Assembly: GCA_030746295.1 (NCBI GenBank)
Contig: JASLMY010000170.1
Span: 1-11,106, forward strand
DNA length: 11,106 nt
Direction: 5' to 3'
From: Alphaproteobacteria bacterium
Lineage (GTDB): Bacteria > Pseudomonadota > Alphaproteobacteria > GCA-2731375
Part shown: one piece after another, positions 1-6,673 of the stretch
Layout of the letters: each line of letters begins with the position of its first letter
Numbering within the stretch: position 1 is the first letter of the stretch
Program-made: the position numbers and the translations under genes
Notes under the pieces: model-generated
What the model was told of the DNA's origin: nothing
What the model saw: the letters and a program-made list of their open reading frames with translations, nothing else
Databases searched by the model: none

Positions 1-75
1 GTGGCGGATTTTTGCTCCGCCCGCAGCCGGACATCCCAGCCGCCTCAGTGGTGTATTTTTGCTCCGCCGCTTACA
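1..75. mobile_element. Probable terminal end of an IS21-family-like insertion sequence (right boundary only)
   Basis: The motif ATTTTTGCTCCGCC occurs at 8-21 and again at 55-68, a period of 47 bp. The bases before each copy (1-7 and 48-54) also largely agree. The first copy is itself a small hairpin (GGCGGA at 3-8 pairing with TCCGCC at 16-21). Multiple internal terminal repeats of this GGCGGA/TCCGCC type, with a terminal CA, are what I recall of IS21-family (IstA/IstB) ends. A CA dinucleotide at 74-75 falls exactly where recognisable HsdR sequence begins. The transposase genes and the other end would lie outside the window. The family assignment is from memory of end structure, not a database match. 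A local minisatellite is the alternative. Confidence 0.5.
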
Positions 76-1564
76 CTACGTCACGTATAAGACGTACTAC
101 AAGCTCATCAAAAAAGCCGAGGACGACCCCAACGTAGAGCGCAAAAAGGCGGCCAAGGCGCTGGCCCGCTTCATGCGCCTGCATCCGCATAACATAGGCC
201 AGAAGACCGAAGTGATGATCGAGCACTTTCAGCAGTTTACGCGCCACAAGATCGGCGGTCACGCCAAGGCCATGGTGGTCACCGGCTCGCGCTTGGAAGC
301 GGTCCGCTACAAGCAGGACTTTGACCGCTACATCCAGGAGAAGGGCTACCCGATCAAGAGCCTGGTGGCATTCTCCGGCATCGTCGAAGACGACAAGATC
401 GCTGAGAAGACCTACACGGAAGTGGAGATGAACGGCGGGATCAGGGAGAAAGAACTGCCCGACTCCTTTGCCAAGCCGGAATTCCGCGTGCTGTTGGTGG
501 CCGAGAAGTACCAGACGGGCTTCGACCAACCACTGCTGCACACGATGTATGTGGACAAGCGCCTTGCCGGTATTCAGGCGGTGCAAACCCTTTCGCGGCT
601 GAACCGCACGCACCCGCTGAAAGACGACACCTTCGTGCTCGACTTTGTGAACGATCCCGCCGAGATCCAGGAGGCCTTCCGCCAGTACTACGAAGGGTCG
701 GTGATGGGCGAGCACGTCGATCCGGATAGAATCTATGAGGTCAAAGCGGAGCTTGATGCGTCGGGCATCTACCTGCAGACCGAGGTGACGGAGTTCGCGC
801 GTGTCTTCTTTGCCCCTAAGCGGCGCCAAAGCCTCGGCGACCACAAAGCGATGAACGCCATTCTCGACCAAGCGGTGGCTCGCTTTTCCCAGCTGCAGAA
901 CTCCGAAGAACAAGAAGCTGAGCTATGGCGCGGCAAAACGCAGGCTTTCCGTAACCTCTACGGCTTTCTGAGTCAGGTCATTCCGTACCAGGACAGCGAT
1001 CTAGAGAAGCTCTTCACTTACCTGCGCCATCTGGCGCTGAAGCTGCCGAAGCGCAAGAGCGGGCCCGGCTATCAGTTCGATGAAGAAGTCGAGCTTGACT
1101 ATTACCGCCTGCAGAAAATCAGCGAAGGCTCGATCAGCCTGAATGAGGGCTACGCCAAGCCGTTGGACGGGCCCCGCGAGGTGGGCTCGGGAATGGTGCG
1201 CGAGGAGCAAGTCTCGCTGTCGCGCCTGATCGACATCATCAACGAGCGCTTCGGCGGCGAACTGAACGAGGCCGACCAACTCTTCTTCGATCAGATCGCG
1301 GAGGCGGCCAGTCAGAACGAGTCATTGCAGAAGGCCGCTAAAGTTAATTCTCTGGACAAGTTCCAGTTGGTGTTCCGCCAAGTGTTGGAGTCGTTGTTCA
1401 TCGAGCGGATGGAGCTGAACGAAGAGCTGTTCGCCGACTACATGGGCAAGCCGGATATGCAGGAGCTCGTTTCCAAGTGGCTCGGCAGCCAGGTATACGA
1501 TTGCCTGTCCTCTGGCAAACCCCACCTAGCGAGCGATGCATCCGTCGGCCGGCCCAGGCGATGA
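76..1564 (+). pseudogene. hsdR: Type I restriction endonuclease subunit R, C-terminal fragment (5'-truncated hsdR)
   Basis: HsdR is the ATP-dependent translocase and nuclease subunit of type I restriction-modification complexes. The frame is open from the window start, but HsdR-like sequence begins only at YVTYKTYYKLIKKAE, at about base 77. Counting from an in-frame TTG at 59, the second RecA-like helicase lobe is visible: a motif IV-like KAMVVTGSR (70-78), motif V around AEKYQTGFDQP (148-158) and motif VI QTLSRLNR (176-183). An alpha-helical C-terminal region follows, to residue 501. The N-terminal PD-(D/E)XK nuclease and the Walker A and DEAD-type motifs are absent. That is roughly half of a usual ~1000-residue protein, so this cannot act as a restriction enzyme. 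Truncation by the adjacent insertion-sequence end is the simplest explanation. The last ~18 residues (SSGKPHLAS...) look unlike family C-termini and may be read-through into non-native DNA. No hsdM or hsdS is in the window. Confidence 0.8.
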
Positions 1565-1700
1565 AGTGGTGTCCGAGTGTCTCTTGGAATGGCAAAAGCG
1601 GGCGGCCATGACACGCCGAAGCCGATGCCCAGCTCCACCGCCCGACACCACCAGGACGGCCGATCTGTCTGCCCGCCGCCTGCCATTTGGATGGTGGCCG

Positions 1701-1761
1701 AGCGTACCCACGGACCAGGCACCACGCGCGCAAGCAACGCCAGCGTACCCATAGCGTACCC
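1701..1761. repeat. Three AGCGTACCC repeats beside tRNA-Asn
   Basis: The nonamer AGCGTACCC occurs at 1701-1709, 1742-1750 and 1753-1761, all in the same orientation (GGGTACGCT on the minus strand). The last two are 11 bp apart, about one helical turn, and the first is 41 bp further left, about four turns. Helically phased repeats next to a tRNA 3' end fit arm-type sites for a tyrosine recombinase. I recall similar GGGTACGC repeats at edges of tRNA-integrated islands. No integrase gene is present, so the role is inferred. The surrounding stretch 1565-1781 has no frame I recognise as a gene. Confidence 0.45.
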
Positions 1762-1781
1762 CAAAGCTTTACATCAGCGAA

Positions 1782-1811
1782 AAAGGGCTAGCCGTTTCCA
1801 GCTAGCCCTTT
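1782..1811 (-). terminator. Intrinsic terminator downstream of tRNA-Asn
   Basis: A perfect 11-bp stem, AAAGGGCTAGC (1782-1792) with GCTAGCCCTTT (1801-1811), closes an 8-nt loop. Read on the minus strand it ends in a run of five T residues (CCCTTTTT). It lies 8 nt past the 3' end of the tRNA, as expected for a tRNA terminator. In the plus direction, for hsdR read-through, the tail GATTTTATT is weaker but might also terminate. Confidence 0.75.
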
Positions 1812-1819
1812 GATTTTAT

Positions 1820-1895
1820 TGGCTCCCCGGGCCGGACTCGAACCAGCGACCCAGCGGTTAACAGCCGCTTGCTCTACCAACTGAGCTACCGGGGA
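1820..1895 (-). tRNA. tRNA-Asn (anticodon GTT)
   Basis: The 76-nt minus-strand sequence folds as a full cloverleaf. The acceptor stem is TCCCCGG/CCGGGGA, the D-arm contains AGCTCAGTTGGTAGAGC, the anticodon loop CTGTTAA gives GTT, the T-arm carries GGTTCGAGTCC, the discriminator is G, and CCA is encoded. Anticodon GTT reads AAC/AAU, so it charges asparagine. Its 3' end points left toward the restriction gene fragment, making it a plausible integration target for the island on that side. The gene itself looks intact. Confidence 0.96.
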
Positions 1896-1931
1896 TCAGT
1901 CGGCCGTGCCGCGCTGGGCGGCCGGAACGGG

Positions 1932-1937
1932 CTTATA
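1932..1937 (-). promoter_or_regulatory. Possible -10 element of the tRNA-Asn promoter
   Basis: TATAAG on the minus strand lies 37 bp upstream of the mature tRNA 5' end, a sensible distance for a short tRNA leader. The surrounding GGGCTT/AAGCCC bases form a small inverted repeat. No convincing -35 hexamer is visible at 16-18 bp, so this is a weak call based on position and one hexamer. Confidence 0.3.
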
Positions 1938-2029
1938 GCAAAAGCCCTCCCGAAGCGCTAGCTGGATTCTTGGGCCGGAGCCTGTATCGTGGCCGGAAAC
2001 GCCAACGGACAACGCCAGGAGGACAGGCC

Positions 2030-2533
2030 ATGGACGACGCCGCCAAGAAGACCGCGCTCAGGATGATCCCTTACGGCATCTACGTGATGACCGCCGAGGC
2101 CGCCGACGGCGCCACCGCCGCCGCCACCGTCAACTGGGTCACCCAGACCTCGTTCAACCCACCGCTCGTGGTCGTCGGCGTGAAGTCCGATTCTTCGGCC
2201 TACGAGATCGCCAAGAACGCCGGTCACTTCGCCCTCAACATGCTGGGCAAGGGGCAGCAGGGTGCTGCCTTCACCTTCTTCAAGCCGGCCGAGCGCGACG
2301 GTCAGAGCCTGAGCGGCGAGCCGATCCGCGCCGGCGGCAGCGGTGCGCCGGTGCTCGAGAACGCCATCGCTCATGTCGAGTGCCGGATCGCCGAGATCGT
2401 CGAGCGCGGCGACCACCACATCGTCGTCGGCGAAGTCGTCGAGGCCAACGTGGCGAAGGAGCCCGAAGGCCGTGCCGACGCGGCGATCCTGGAGATGAAG
2501 GAGCTCGGCGACAACGTCTTCTATGGCGGCTGA
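2030..2533 (+). CDS. Flavin reductase-like, FMN-binding split-barrel protein
   Basis: This 167-residue protein matches the flavin reductase-like domain family (FMN-binding split barrel, DIM6/NtaB/HpaC type), whose members bind FMN and often reduce flavin with NAD(P)H for a partner oxygenase. It begins with the family-like MIPYGIYVMTAE (about 12-23), followed by TAAATVNWVTQTSFNPPLVVVGVK (35-58), which resembles the flavin-binding segment. The acidic, beta-rich end includes HIVVGEVVEANV (about 127-138). Length is typical of a single-domain member. The ATG at 2030 is chosen because CCAGGAGGACAGG gives a strong ribosome binding site just upstream; the frame stays open further upstream but without a good site. 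It has no signal peptide and is likely cytosolic. No oxygenase partner is adjacent; the next gene converges on it from 23 bp away. Specific substrate unknown. Confidence 0.87.
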   Translation: MDDAAKKTALRMIPYGIYVMTAEAADGATAAATVNWVTQTSFNPPLVVVGVKSDSSAYEIAKNAGHFALNMLGKGQQGAAFTFFKPAERDGQSLSGEPIRAGGSGAPVLENAIAHVECRIAEIVERGDHHIVVGEVVEANVAKEPEGRADAAILEMKELGDNVFYGG

Positions 2534-2537
2534 AGCG

Positions 2538-2552
2538 GGCGCCCGGGGCGCC
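2538..2552. terminator. GC-rich hairpin in the 23-bp convergent gap (possible bidirectional terminator)
   Basis: GGCGCC (2538-2543) and GGCGCC (2547-2552) flank a 3-nt CGG loop. This compact hairpin sits exactly between the stop of the flavin reductase gene and the stop of the patatin-like gene. It lacks a T-run on either strand, so intrinsic termination is uncertain. Its position between converging genes is the main argument. Confidence 0.3.
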
Positions 2553-2556
2553 GCCG

Positions 2557-4980
2557 TCAGAGGTCCGCGACCTCCTGCCGCAGGCTCGCGATCAAGGCCT
2601 CGATCCGCGTCAGGTGGGGCGCCTCCGCCTCGAGGATGGCCTCGAAGGCCTTGCGTTTGAGGGCCGGCCTGTCCAGGCTCGCCGCCGCACCTTCCAGCCG
2701 TGCCGCATCGTAGACCAAGTCGATCAGGCGCTCGGCCGCGTGCAGCCGCCCCCAGAGGTAGTCGTTCTCGCGGTGGCCGCGCGAGAAGAAGGCGCCGAAA
2801 TGGCCGAACTCGATGCCCTTCAATGTCGCATCGGCGGCGCCCTGGCGGATCGTTTGGGCATCTTCCGGGCTGATCCGGTCGACCCTGATCTCGTCGAACT
2901 CGCCGAGGTCGCGCCAGTTGGTTATCGAGAAGGTCAGCACGTCCCAGAAGGCGAAGCCGATATAGGCGGTGTGGAGCTCTCGCTTGGCCGCCTGCGGCCA
3001 TTCCTCGGCCCCGATCTCCGCCATCAGCCGGTCGGCCGCGGCGTCGGCGGCGGTGAGATCGAGGGCCCGGGCGAGGGCGTCCGCGACCGCGTCCAGATCG
3101 GCACCGTCGACGGCGTCGATCGTCGCGGCCTCGGCAGTGCCGAAATGGTCCCTGACACGTGCCGCGAGCTCGGGCGGCAAACCTGAGGCATCGTCGGCTT
3201 GCCGCATCGCGTCGAGCCGTTGGTAAAGGCGCCGCTTGACGCCATCCAGTCGGTCGGCCGAAAGCGCGGCGAAGGCCGGCTCGCCGAGGCGGCCATAGAG
3301 CATGTTCAGGTTCTGGATCACGAAGCGCAAGCGGCGGCGGCGGAAGTCCAGATCGAAACGGCGCAGGAAATCGATCCAGCCGGTAGTGGCGGCCTCGCCC
3401 CGTGCCGCCTCGACGCCGGCGGCTTCCGGCAGCGCCCCGCTCCCTTCCGCCCAGCGCCTGCAGGCCCGGCCGACGGCCTCGGCCTCGGCCGAGCCCGGAC
3501 CGAGGCCGGCCAGCTCGGCCAGGGTCTCCGCGAGTGCGGTCAGCACCTGAAAGAGCTTCAACCGCACGTAGCCGTGATAGGCGAAGCCGGCCTCGCGAGC
3601 CGCGTCCGCATTCGCGGTCTCGCGCCAGCGGCCGATCCGTTCCGCGTCGAGCGGGTCGACGTCGGCGTCGGGGGCCAACTCTTGGACCAGATCGCGGACC
3701 AGGGGCCGGGTCGCCTCGATCACGGCGTTGACGCGGCGGACCCTGAGATTGAAGCCGCTGACCCAGTTGAGATCGTCGTAGATCGGCTCTTGGCGCGGAA
3801 TGTCCGATAGCGCGCCTTTGAGAGTGCGCAGGAATCCCGGCGCGCCGCCGTCCGGTGGCGGCGGCGGGCCGGCCGGGTTGGGGTCGATATAGACCAGCCG
3901 GCGGTCGACTTGGCGATAAGCGGGGCGGTCGCGGATCGATTGGATCGCCTCCGCGAACGGCTTGTTGTTGAGGACGCTGCCGTCGAGGAACGAGGTTCGC
4001 ATCGGGTCCATGTCCGCCTCGCGGTAGCGGACGAAATTGTGCCCCAGGAACCTGGCACGACCGTGCCAGGCGCCTCGACGCCCGGCGAACAGGCCGTCCA
4101 TCTCGCCGATCTGCGCCGGCGGAAAGGCGCCGGGAAAGGAGGAGGTGGCACGCGAGGCGAAGGCGAGTGCCGGCACGCCGTCGTCGTCGAAGTCGGTGTC
4201 GAGTCCACCGCCCGACCAGCGGCTGTACTGGAAGCGGAGCATGTGGCGATGCTCGCGCTCGCGCACGATGCTGGGGTCGTGGATCGGAATGCGTCGAGGG
4301 TAGCCAAAGAAGTCGGTCACGGTGACGAAGAGCTCGAGGCGTTGGCCGTCGGGCAACAGCGAGGCCGCGGGGTCGGCGGTGCGGGACATGCCGGCGATGC
4401 CGTCCAGCAGCACGGCGGCGAGGTTGGTGCCGTCGAAAGGCGGGCGGAACCAGCGCGAGCGGAGGAAAAGGGAGAGCTTGCGGCGCATCTCCGGGTCGCC
4501 CCGCAAGTTGCCGGCTGCGCTTCGGCTGTAGGCCCAGACGAGCGGCCGCAGGAACCACTTGCTCCAGCGGCCGGCCTTGCGCTCGGGCGCCAACAGGCGG
4601 GCGACGTCCGCCTCCTCCAGCCAGACCCGGCGCAGGCCGTCGATCGACAGGTCGTGGGCCAGCGCGCGGGCCAGGATGACGCCGTTGATGCCGCCCGCGG
4701 AAGCGCCGGCGACGACGTCGACGAAGACCCTGAGGTCGAGCGCTGAGCCGATCGCTTGCAGGATCTCGAAATAGACCCGCTCGGTGTCGTGCTCGCGCCC
4801 CTGCGCGGGCGTGACGTCGTCGAAACGGCAGCGCTGTTTCTGGTCGAGGTCGGGCACCGCGTGGTAGGCCTTGGAGGCGCGGGCGAGCTTCAGGATCTCC
4901 TTGGTGACGCCGTGCATGTAAACGGCGAGCGAGACGCCGCCATAGCAGACGAGCGCCAGGCGGAGCTCCTTCTCCTTCAC
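2557..4980 (-). CDS. Patatin-like phospholipase-family protein (patatin-related, ~800 residues)
   Basis: Patatin-family enzymes are acyl hydrolases using a Ser-Asp dyad. This 807-residue protein shows the features in order: a glycine-rich oxyanion segment CYGGVSLAVYMHG (12-24), the nucleophile elbow GASAG with Ser94 (92-96), and the catalytic DGS with Asp333 in FLDGSVLNNKPF (331-342). The long C-terminal half (about 385-807), rich in alpha helices, has no motif I can assign. The overall size fits the large bacterial 'patatin-related protein' group (TIGR03607/DUF3376-like), not the ~300-residue simple patatins. The start is GTG at 4980; the upstream GCGGAGC is a mediocre ribosome site, and no better in-frame start precedes the conserved MKEKELRLALVCYGG. 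No signal peptide is evident, so it is likely cytosolic or membrane-associated. Substrate unknown; phospholipase A or lysophospholipase activity is a family inference. Confidence 0.9.
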   Translation of the reverse strand: MKEKELRLALVCYGGVSLAVYMHGVTKEILKLARASKAYHAVPDLDQKQRCRFDDVTPAQGREHDTERVYFEILQAIGSALDLRVFVDVVAGASAGGINGVILARALAHDLSIDGLRRVWLEEADVARLLAPERKAGRWSKWFLRPLVWAYSRSAAGNLRGDPEMRRKLSLFLRSRWFRPPFDGTNLAAVLLDGIAGMSRTADPAASLLPDGQRLELFVTVTDFFGYPRRIPIHDPSIVREREHRHMLRFQYSRWSGGGLDTDFDDDGVPALAFASRATSSFPGAFPPAQIGEMDGLFAGRRGAWHGRARFLGHNFVRYREADMDPMRTSFLDGSVLNNKPFAEAIQSIRDRPAYRQVDRRLVYIDPNPAGPPPPPDGGAPGFLRTLKGALSDIPRQEPIYDDLNWVSGFNLRVRRVNAVIEATRPLVRDLVQELAPDADVDPLDAERIGRWRETANADAAREAGFAYHGYVRLKLFQVLTALAETLAELAGLGPGSAEAEAVGRACRRWAEGSGALPEAAGVEAARGEAATTGWIDFLRRFDLDFRRRRLRFVIQNLNMLYGRLGEPAFAALSADRLDGVKRRLYQRLDAMRQADDASGLPPELAARVRDHFGTAEAATIDAVDGADLDAVADALARALDLTAADAAADRLMAEIGAEEWPQAAKRELHTAYIGFAFWDVLTFSITNWRDLGEFDEIRVDRISPEDAQTIRQGAADATLKGIEFGHFGAFFSRGHRENDYLWGRLHAAERLIDLVYDAARLEGAAASLDRPALKRKAFEAILEAEAPHLTRIEALIASLRQEVADL

Positions 4981-5054
4981 CGGCGGGGCTCCGCTCGTCG
5001 ACCGGAGTGATTGCCGAAACCATCCTGGCGGAGTGGCCGGTTGGGCTGTCTTTT

Positions 5055-5086
5055 TGGACTCTCCATGAGCCGGGCTGGACTCTCCA
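5055..5086. promoter_or_regulatory. 11-bp direct repeat with 21-bp period upstream of the patatin-like gene (candidate operator)
   Basis: TGGACTCTCCA occurs at 5055-5065 and again at 5076-5086, 21 bp apart, which is two helical turns. Each copy also has internal TGGA/TCCA dyad symmetry. Both are followed by a shared ATGAG or TGAG. The pair lies 75 to 106 bp upstream of the patatin GTG, in the 154-bp gap after the LOG gene. Spacing and symmetry suggest binding sites for a dimeric regulator. No regulator gene is adjacent, so this is inference from arrangement alone. Confidence 0.4.
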
Positions 5087-5112
5087 AATGAGGCGCGCGC
5101 ATCCTTCTTGCC

Positions 5113-5958
5113 TCAGAGCGTCGGCCCCGGCGTCGCCATCGAAAAGGCGGTCAGCTCGGCGGTAATGAAGTCGTAGGCGTCGTCGACGGAATCCGTTCGA
5201 TGGAAAAGCGCCAGGTCGGCCTCGGCGATCGTGCCATAGCGGATCAGCGCCTCGAAATTCACCACCTCATCCCAGTAATCGATGCCGAACAGCACGATCG
5301 GCATCCGCTTTCGGATCTTGCCGGTCTGCACCAGGGTCAAGAGCTCGAACAGCTCGTCCAGCGTGCCGAAGCCGCCGGGGAAGACGATCACCGCCTTGGC
5401 CAGATACGCGAACCAGAACTTGCGCATGAAAAAATAGTGGAAGTTGAAGTCGAGCTGACGGCTGACATAGGGATTGTGAAAGTCCTCTACCGGGATCGAT
5501 ATCGTCAGGCCGACGTTGAGGCCACGCGCTTCCGAGGCGCCGCGGTTGGCGGCTTCCATGATGCCGGGGCCGCCGCCGGTGCAGACCACGAAGCGCCGCT
5601 CGTCACCGGGCTCCGTCGGTTCTTGCCCCTTGCTGAGGCCCTTCGACCAATGGGTCAAGCGGCCGGCGAGCTCGCGCGCGGCTTCGTAGTACCGTGACAT
5701 CTCCAGTTGACGCCGCGGCTCGCCGAGGTCCGCGCCCTCGGCCTCGGCGCGGGCCAATGCCGTCTCCGCCCGCTCTCGGCTCGGCAGCCGGGCCGAGCCC
5801 ATGAAGACGATGGTATCGTCGACCTGGTTGTCTTCGAAGCGGCTCTTGGGCTCCAGGTATTCGGCCAAGAGCCGCAACGCCCGCGCATCGGGCCCCTCGA
5901 GGAAAGGGCGCCTCTGGTAGGCCTTCTGGGCGGTTTTGTGCTTTGCGGACTTCCCCAT
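5113..5958 (-). CDS. LOG family protein (TIGR00730-type Rossmann-fold nucleotide hydrolase)
   Basis: LOG-family proteins hydrolyse nucleoside 5'-monophosphates (cytokinin ribotides or AMP) to base plus ribose 5-phosphate; many were formerly annotated as lysine decarboxylases. The 281-residue protein carries TGGGPGIMEAANRGA (127-141), the basic FMRK (177-180) and the defining PGGFGTLDE (194-202), so the catalytic Glu and nucleotide-binding glycines appear present. The N-terminal ~100 residues are longer than in compact ~190-residue LOGs, as in the extended bacterial group. ATG at 5958 is preferred because GGGGA lies 8 nt upstream. An in-frame ATG at 5973 would add five residues, but its only purine-rich stretch touches the codon. 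It is cytosolic by lack of signals. It shares strand with the patatin gene but a 132-bp gap separates them. The exact substrate cannot be read from sequence. Confidence 0.88.
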   Translation of the reverse strand: MGKSAKHKTAQKAYQRRPFLEGPDARALRLLAEYLEPKSRFEDNQVDDTIVFMGSARLPSRERAETALARAEAEGADLGEPRRQLEMSRYYEAARELAGRLTHWSKGLSKGQEPTEPGDERRFVVCTGGGPGIMEAANRGASEARGLNVGLTISIPVEDFHNPYVSRQLDFNFHYFFMRKFWFAYLAKAVIVFPGGFGTLDELFELLTLVQTGKIRKRMPIVLFGIDYWDEVVNFEALIRYGTIAEADLALFHRTDSVDDAYDFITAELTAFSMATPGPTL

Positions 5959-6001
5959 CGCTCGGATCCCCATCCTATTCGGGGCAGGGCCCCCGAATCT
6001 A

Positions 6002-6070
6002 GTGTCCCGATTCAGAAGTTCGCATCGCTTGTGGCAAGCGCTCGATGAACTTCTGATTCGATAAGGACAC
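6002..6070. repeat. Long imperfect palindrome with GTGTCC/GGACAC ends (MITE-like or REP-like)
   Basis: Outer arms GTGTCC (6002-6007) and GGACAC (6065-6070) enclose CGATTCAGAAGTTC (6008-6021) pairing with GAACTTCTGATTCG (6047-6060) with one mismatch. An inner CGCTTG/CAAGCG stem (6026-6031 with 6035-6040) has a 3-nt loop. The structure lies in the 287-bp gap between the LOG gene and the cyclic-nucleotide-fold gene. It has no T-run after it on either strand, so it is not a plain terminator. A miniature inverted-repeat element or an extragenic palindrome are the likeliest readings; no target-site duplication is evident. Confidence 0.6.
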
Positions 6071-6090
6071 CAGCATCCCTTTGATTTTTT

Positions 6091-6160
6091 TGTGGTTTAA
6101 GGATTTGAAGTTCCTCACGGTGCTTGCCCCAACAATGGGAGGAACTTCAAATCCACCACA
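6091..6160. repeat. Second long hairpin, perfect 16-bp stem
   Basis: GGATTTGAAGTTCCTC (6101-6116) pairs perfectly with GAGGAACTTCAAATCC (6139-6154) around a 22-nt loop. Six more pairs, TGTGGT (6091-6096) with ACCACA (6155-6160), continue the stem across a 4-nt TTAA bulge on one side. It starts 20 bp after the first palindrome, and both stems contain GAAGTTC. The T-run at 6084-6091 precedes it on the plus strand (an A-run follows it on the minus strand), so it does not form a standard terminator for the upstream minus-strand gene. Its AT content is higher than its surroundings. Confidence 0.6.
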
Positions 6161-6245
6161 CGAGGCTCGACTCTACGCGGCCCCTTCGGCCAGGGGCAAT
6201 CGTCGGTAAGTGTCGCCCGTCGGTGGCGAGGCTCGGCCGGCGAGG

Positions 6246-6665
6246 TCACTCGAAGACGTAGCCGGCGCTTTCCATGTGCCGCGCGAGGCCGCGGCCCAGC
6301 TCCGGGACGTCGCCAATGACGCTCAACAGCACGTCGCGCGAGACCATTAGCACGCGTAGCGCGGTCGTCGCGGTCACGGTGGCGGTGGCGAGCGATTGAT
6401 GCAGGATGGCGATTTCGCCGACGAAGGCCGGCGGCTCGAGCACCCGCACGACGCGCGATCCCTCGCCGGAGCCGAGAGAGATCTCGACCTTGCCCTCGAG
6501 AATGACGAACAACGTATCGGCCTTCTCGCCTTGGGCAATCAGAACGTCGCCCGGGACGAAGTGCCGCAGCTGGCTGGCGAATGCCAGTAGCTTCAGCTTC
6601 GCTGACTCCAACTTGGCGAAAGGCGGCAAGTCCTGCAGCAGGACGACTTCGTCGCGAAAGCTCAT
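6246..6665 (-). CDS. Single-domain cyclic-nucleotide-binding-fold protein (Crp-type sensor domain)
   Basis: The 139-residue protein is one cNMP-binding beta-roll domain with no helix-turn-helix or catalytic domain. Visible features: FVPGDVLIAQGEKADTLFVI (36-55), EGKVEISL (57-64), and the phosphate-binding cassette region FVGEIAILHQSLATATVTA (81-99). The cassette keeps Gly83-Glu84, but the Arg that normally contacts the cyclic phosphate (E+9) is Ala93. Canonical cAMP or cGMP binding is therefore doubtful; the domain may bind another ligand or act as a protein-interaction module. ATG at 6665 has a good GGGAGAGG site 5 nt upstream. It is probably cytosolic. A 213-bp gap separates it from the FecR-domain gene, and a TATACT box suggests its own promoter. 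Confidence 0.87.
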   Translation of the reverse strand: MSFRDEVVLLQDLPPFAKLESAKLKLLAFASQLRHFVPGDVLIAQGEKADTLFVILEGKVEISLGSGEGSRVVRVLEPPAFVGEIAILHQSLATATVTATTALRVLMVSRDVLLSVIGDVPELGRGLARHMESAGYVFE

Positions 6666-6673
6666 CCAACCTC

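Noticed and set aside
71..913. 280-codon minus-strand open frame opposite hsdR
   Set aside because: It mirrors the HsdR helicase region and has no domain of its own.
1536..1813. Short frames on both strands between hsdR and the tRNA
   Set aside because: No recognisable domain, poor composition, no ribosome site; overlapping frames on both strands are expected in this GC-rich stretch.
1958..5023. 1021-codon minus-strand open frame spanning the patatin-like and flavin reductase region
   Set aside because: It overlaps the patatin gene in another frame and is Arg/Pro/Gly/Ala-rich low-complexity, typical of antisense-like frames in high-GC DNA. The patatin frame has catalytic motifs; this one has none.
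5089..5115. TGAGGC/GCCTCA pair as a terminator after the LOG gene
   Set aside because: Only 6 bp with a 15-nt loop and just three T residues after it; too weak to call.
6110..6145. GGAAC motifs in the second hairpin as EcfG (general stress sigma factor) -35 boxes
   Set aside because: No CGTT-like -10 found 16-17 bp downstream on either strand; the motif arises from the palindrome arms.
6091..6160. Second hairpin as an intrinsic terminator of the cyclic-nucleotide-fold gene
   Set aside because: On the minus strand an A-run, not a T-run, follows the stem.
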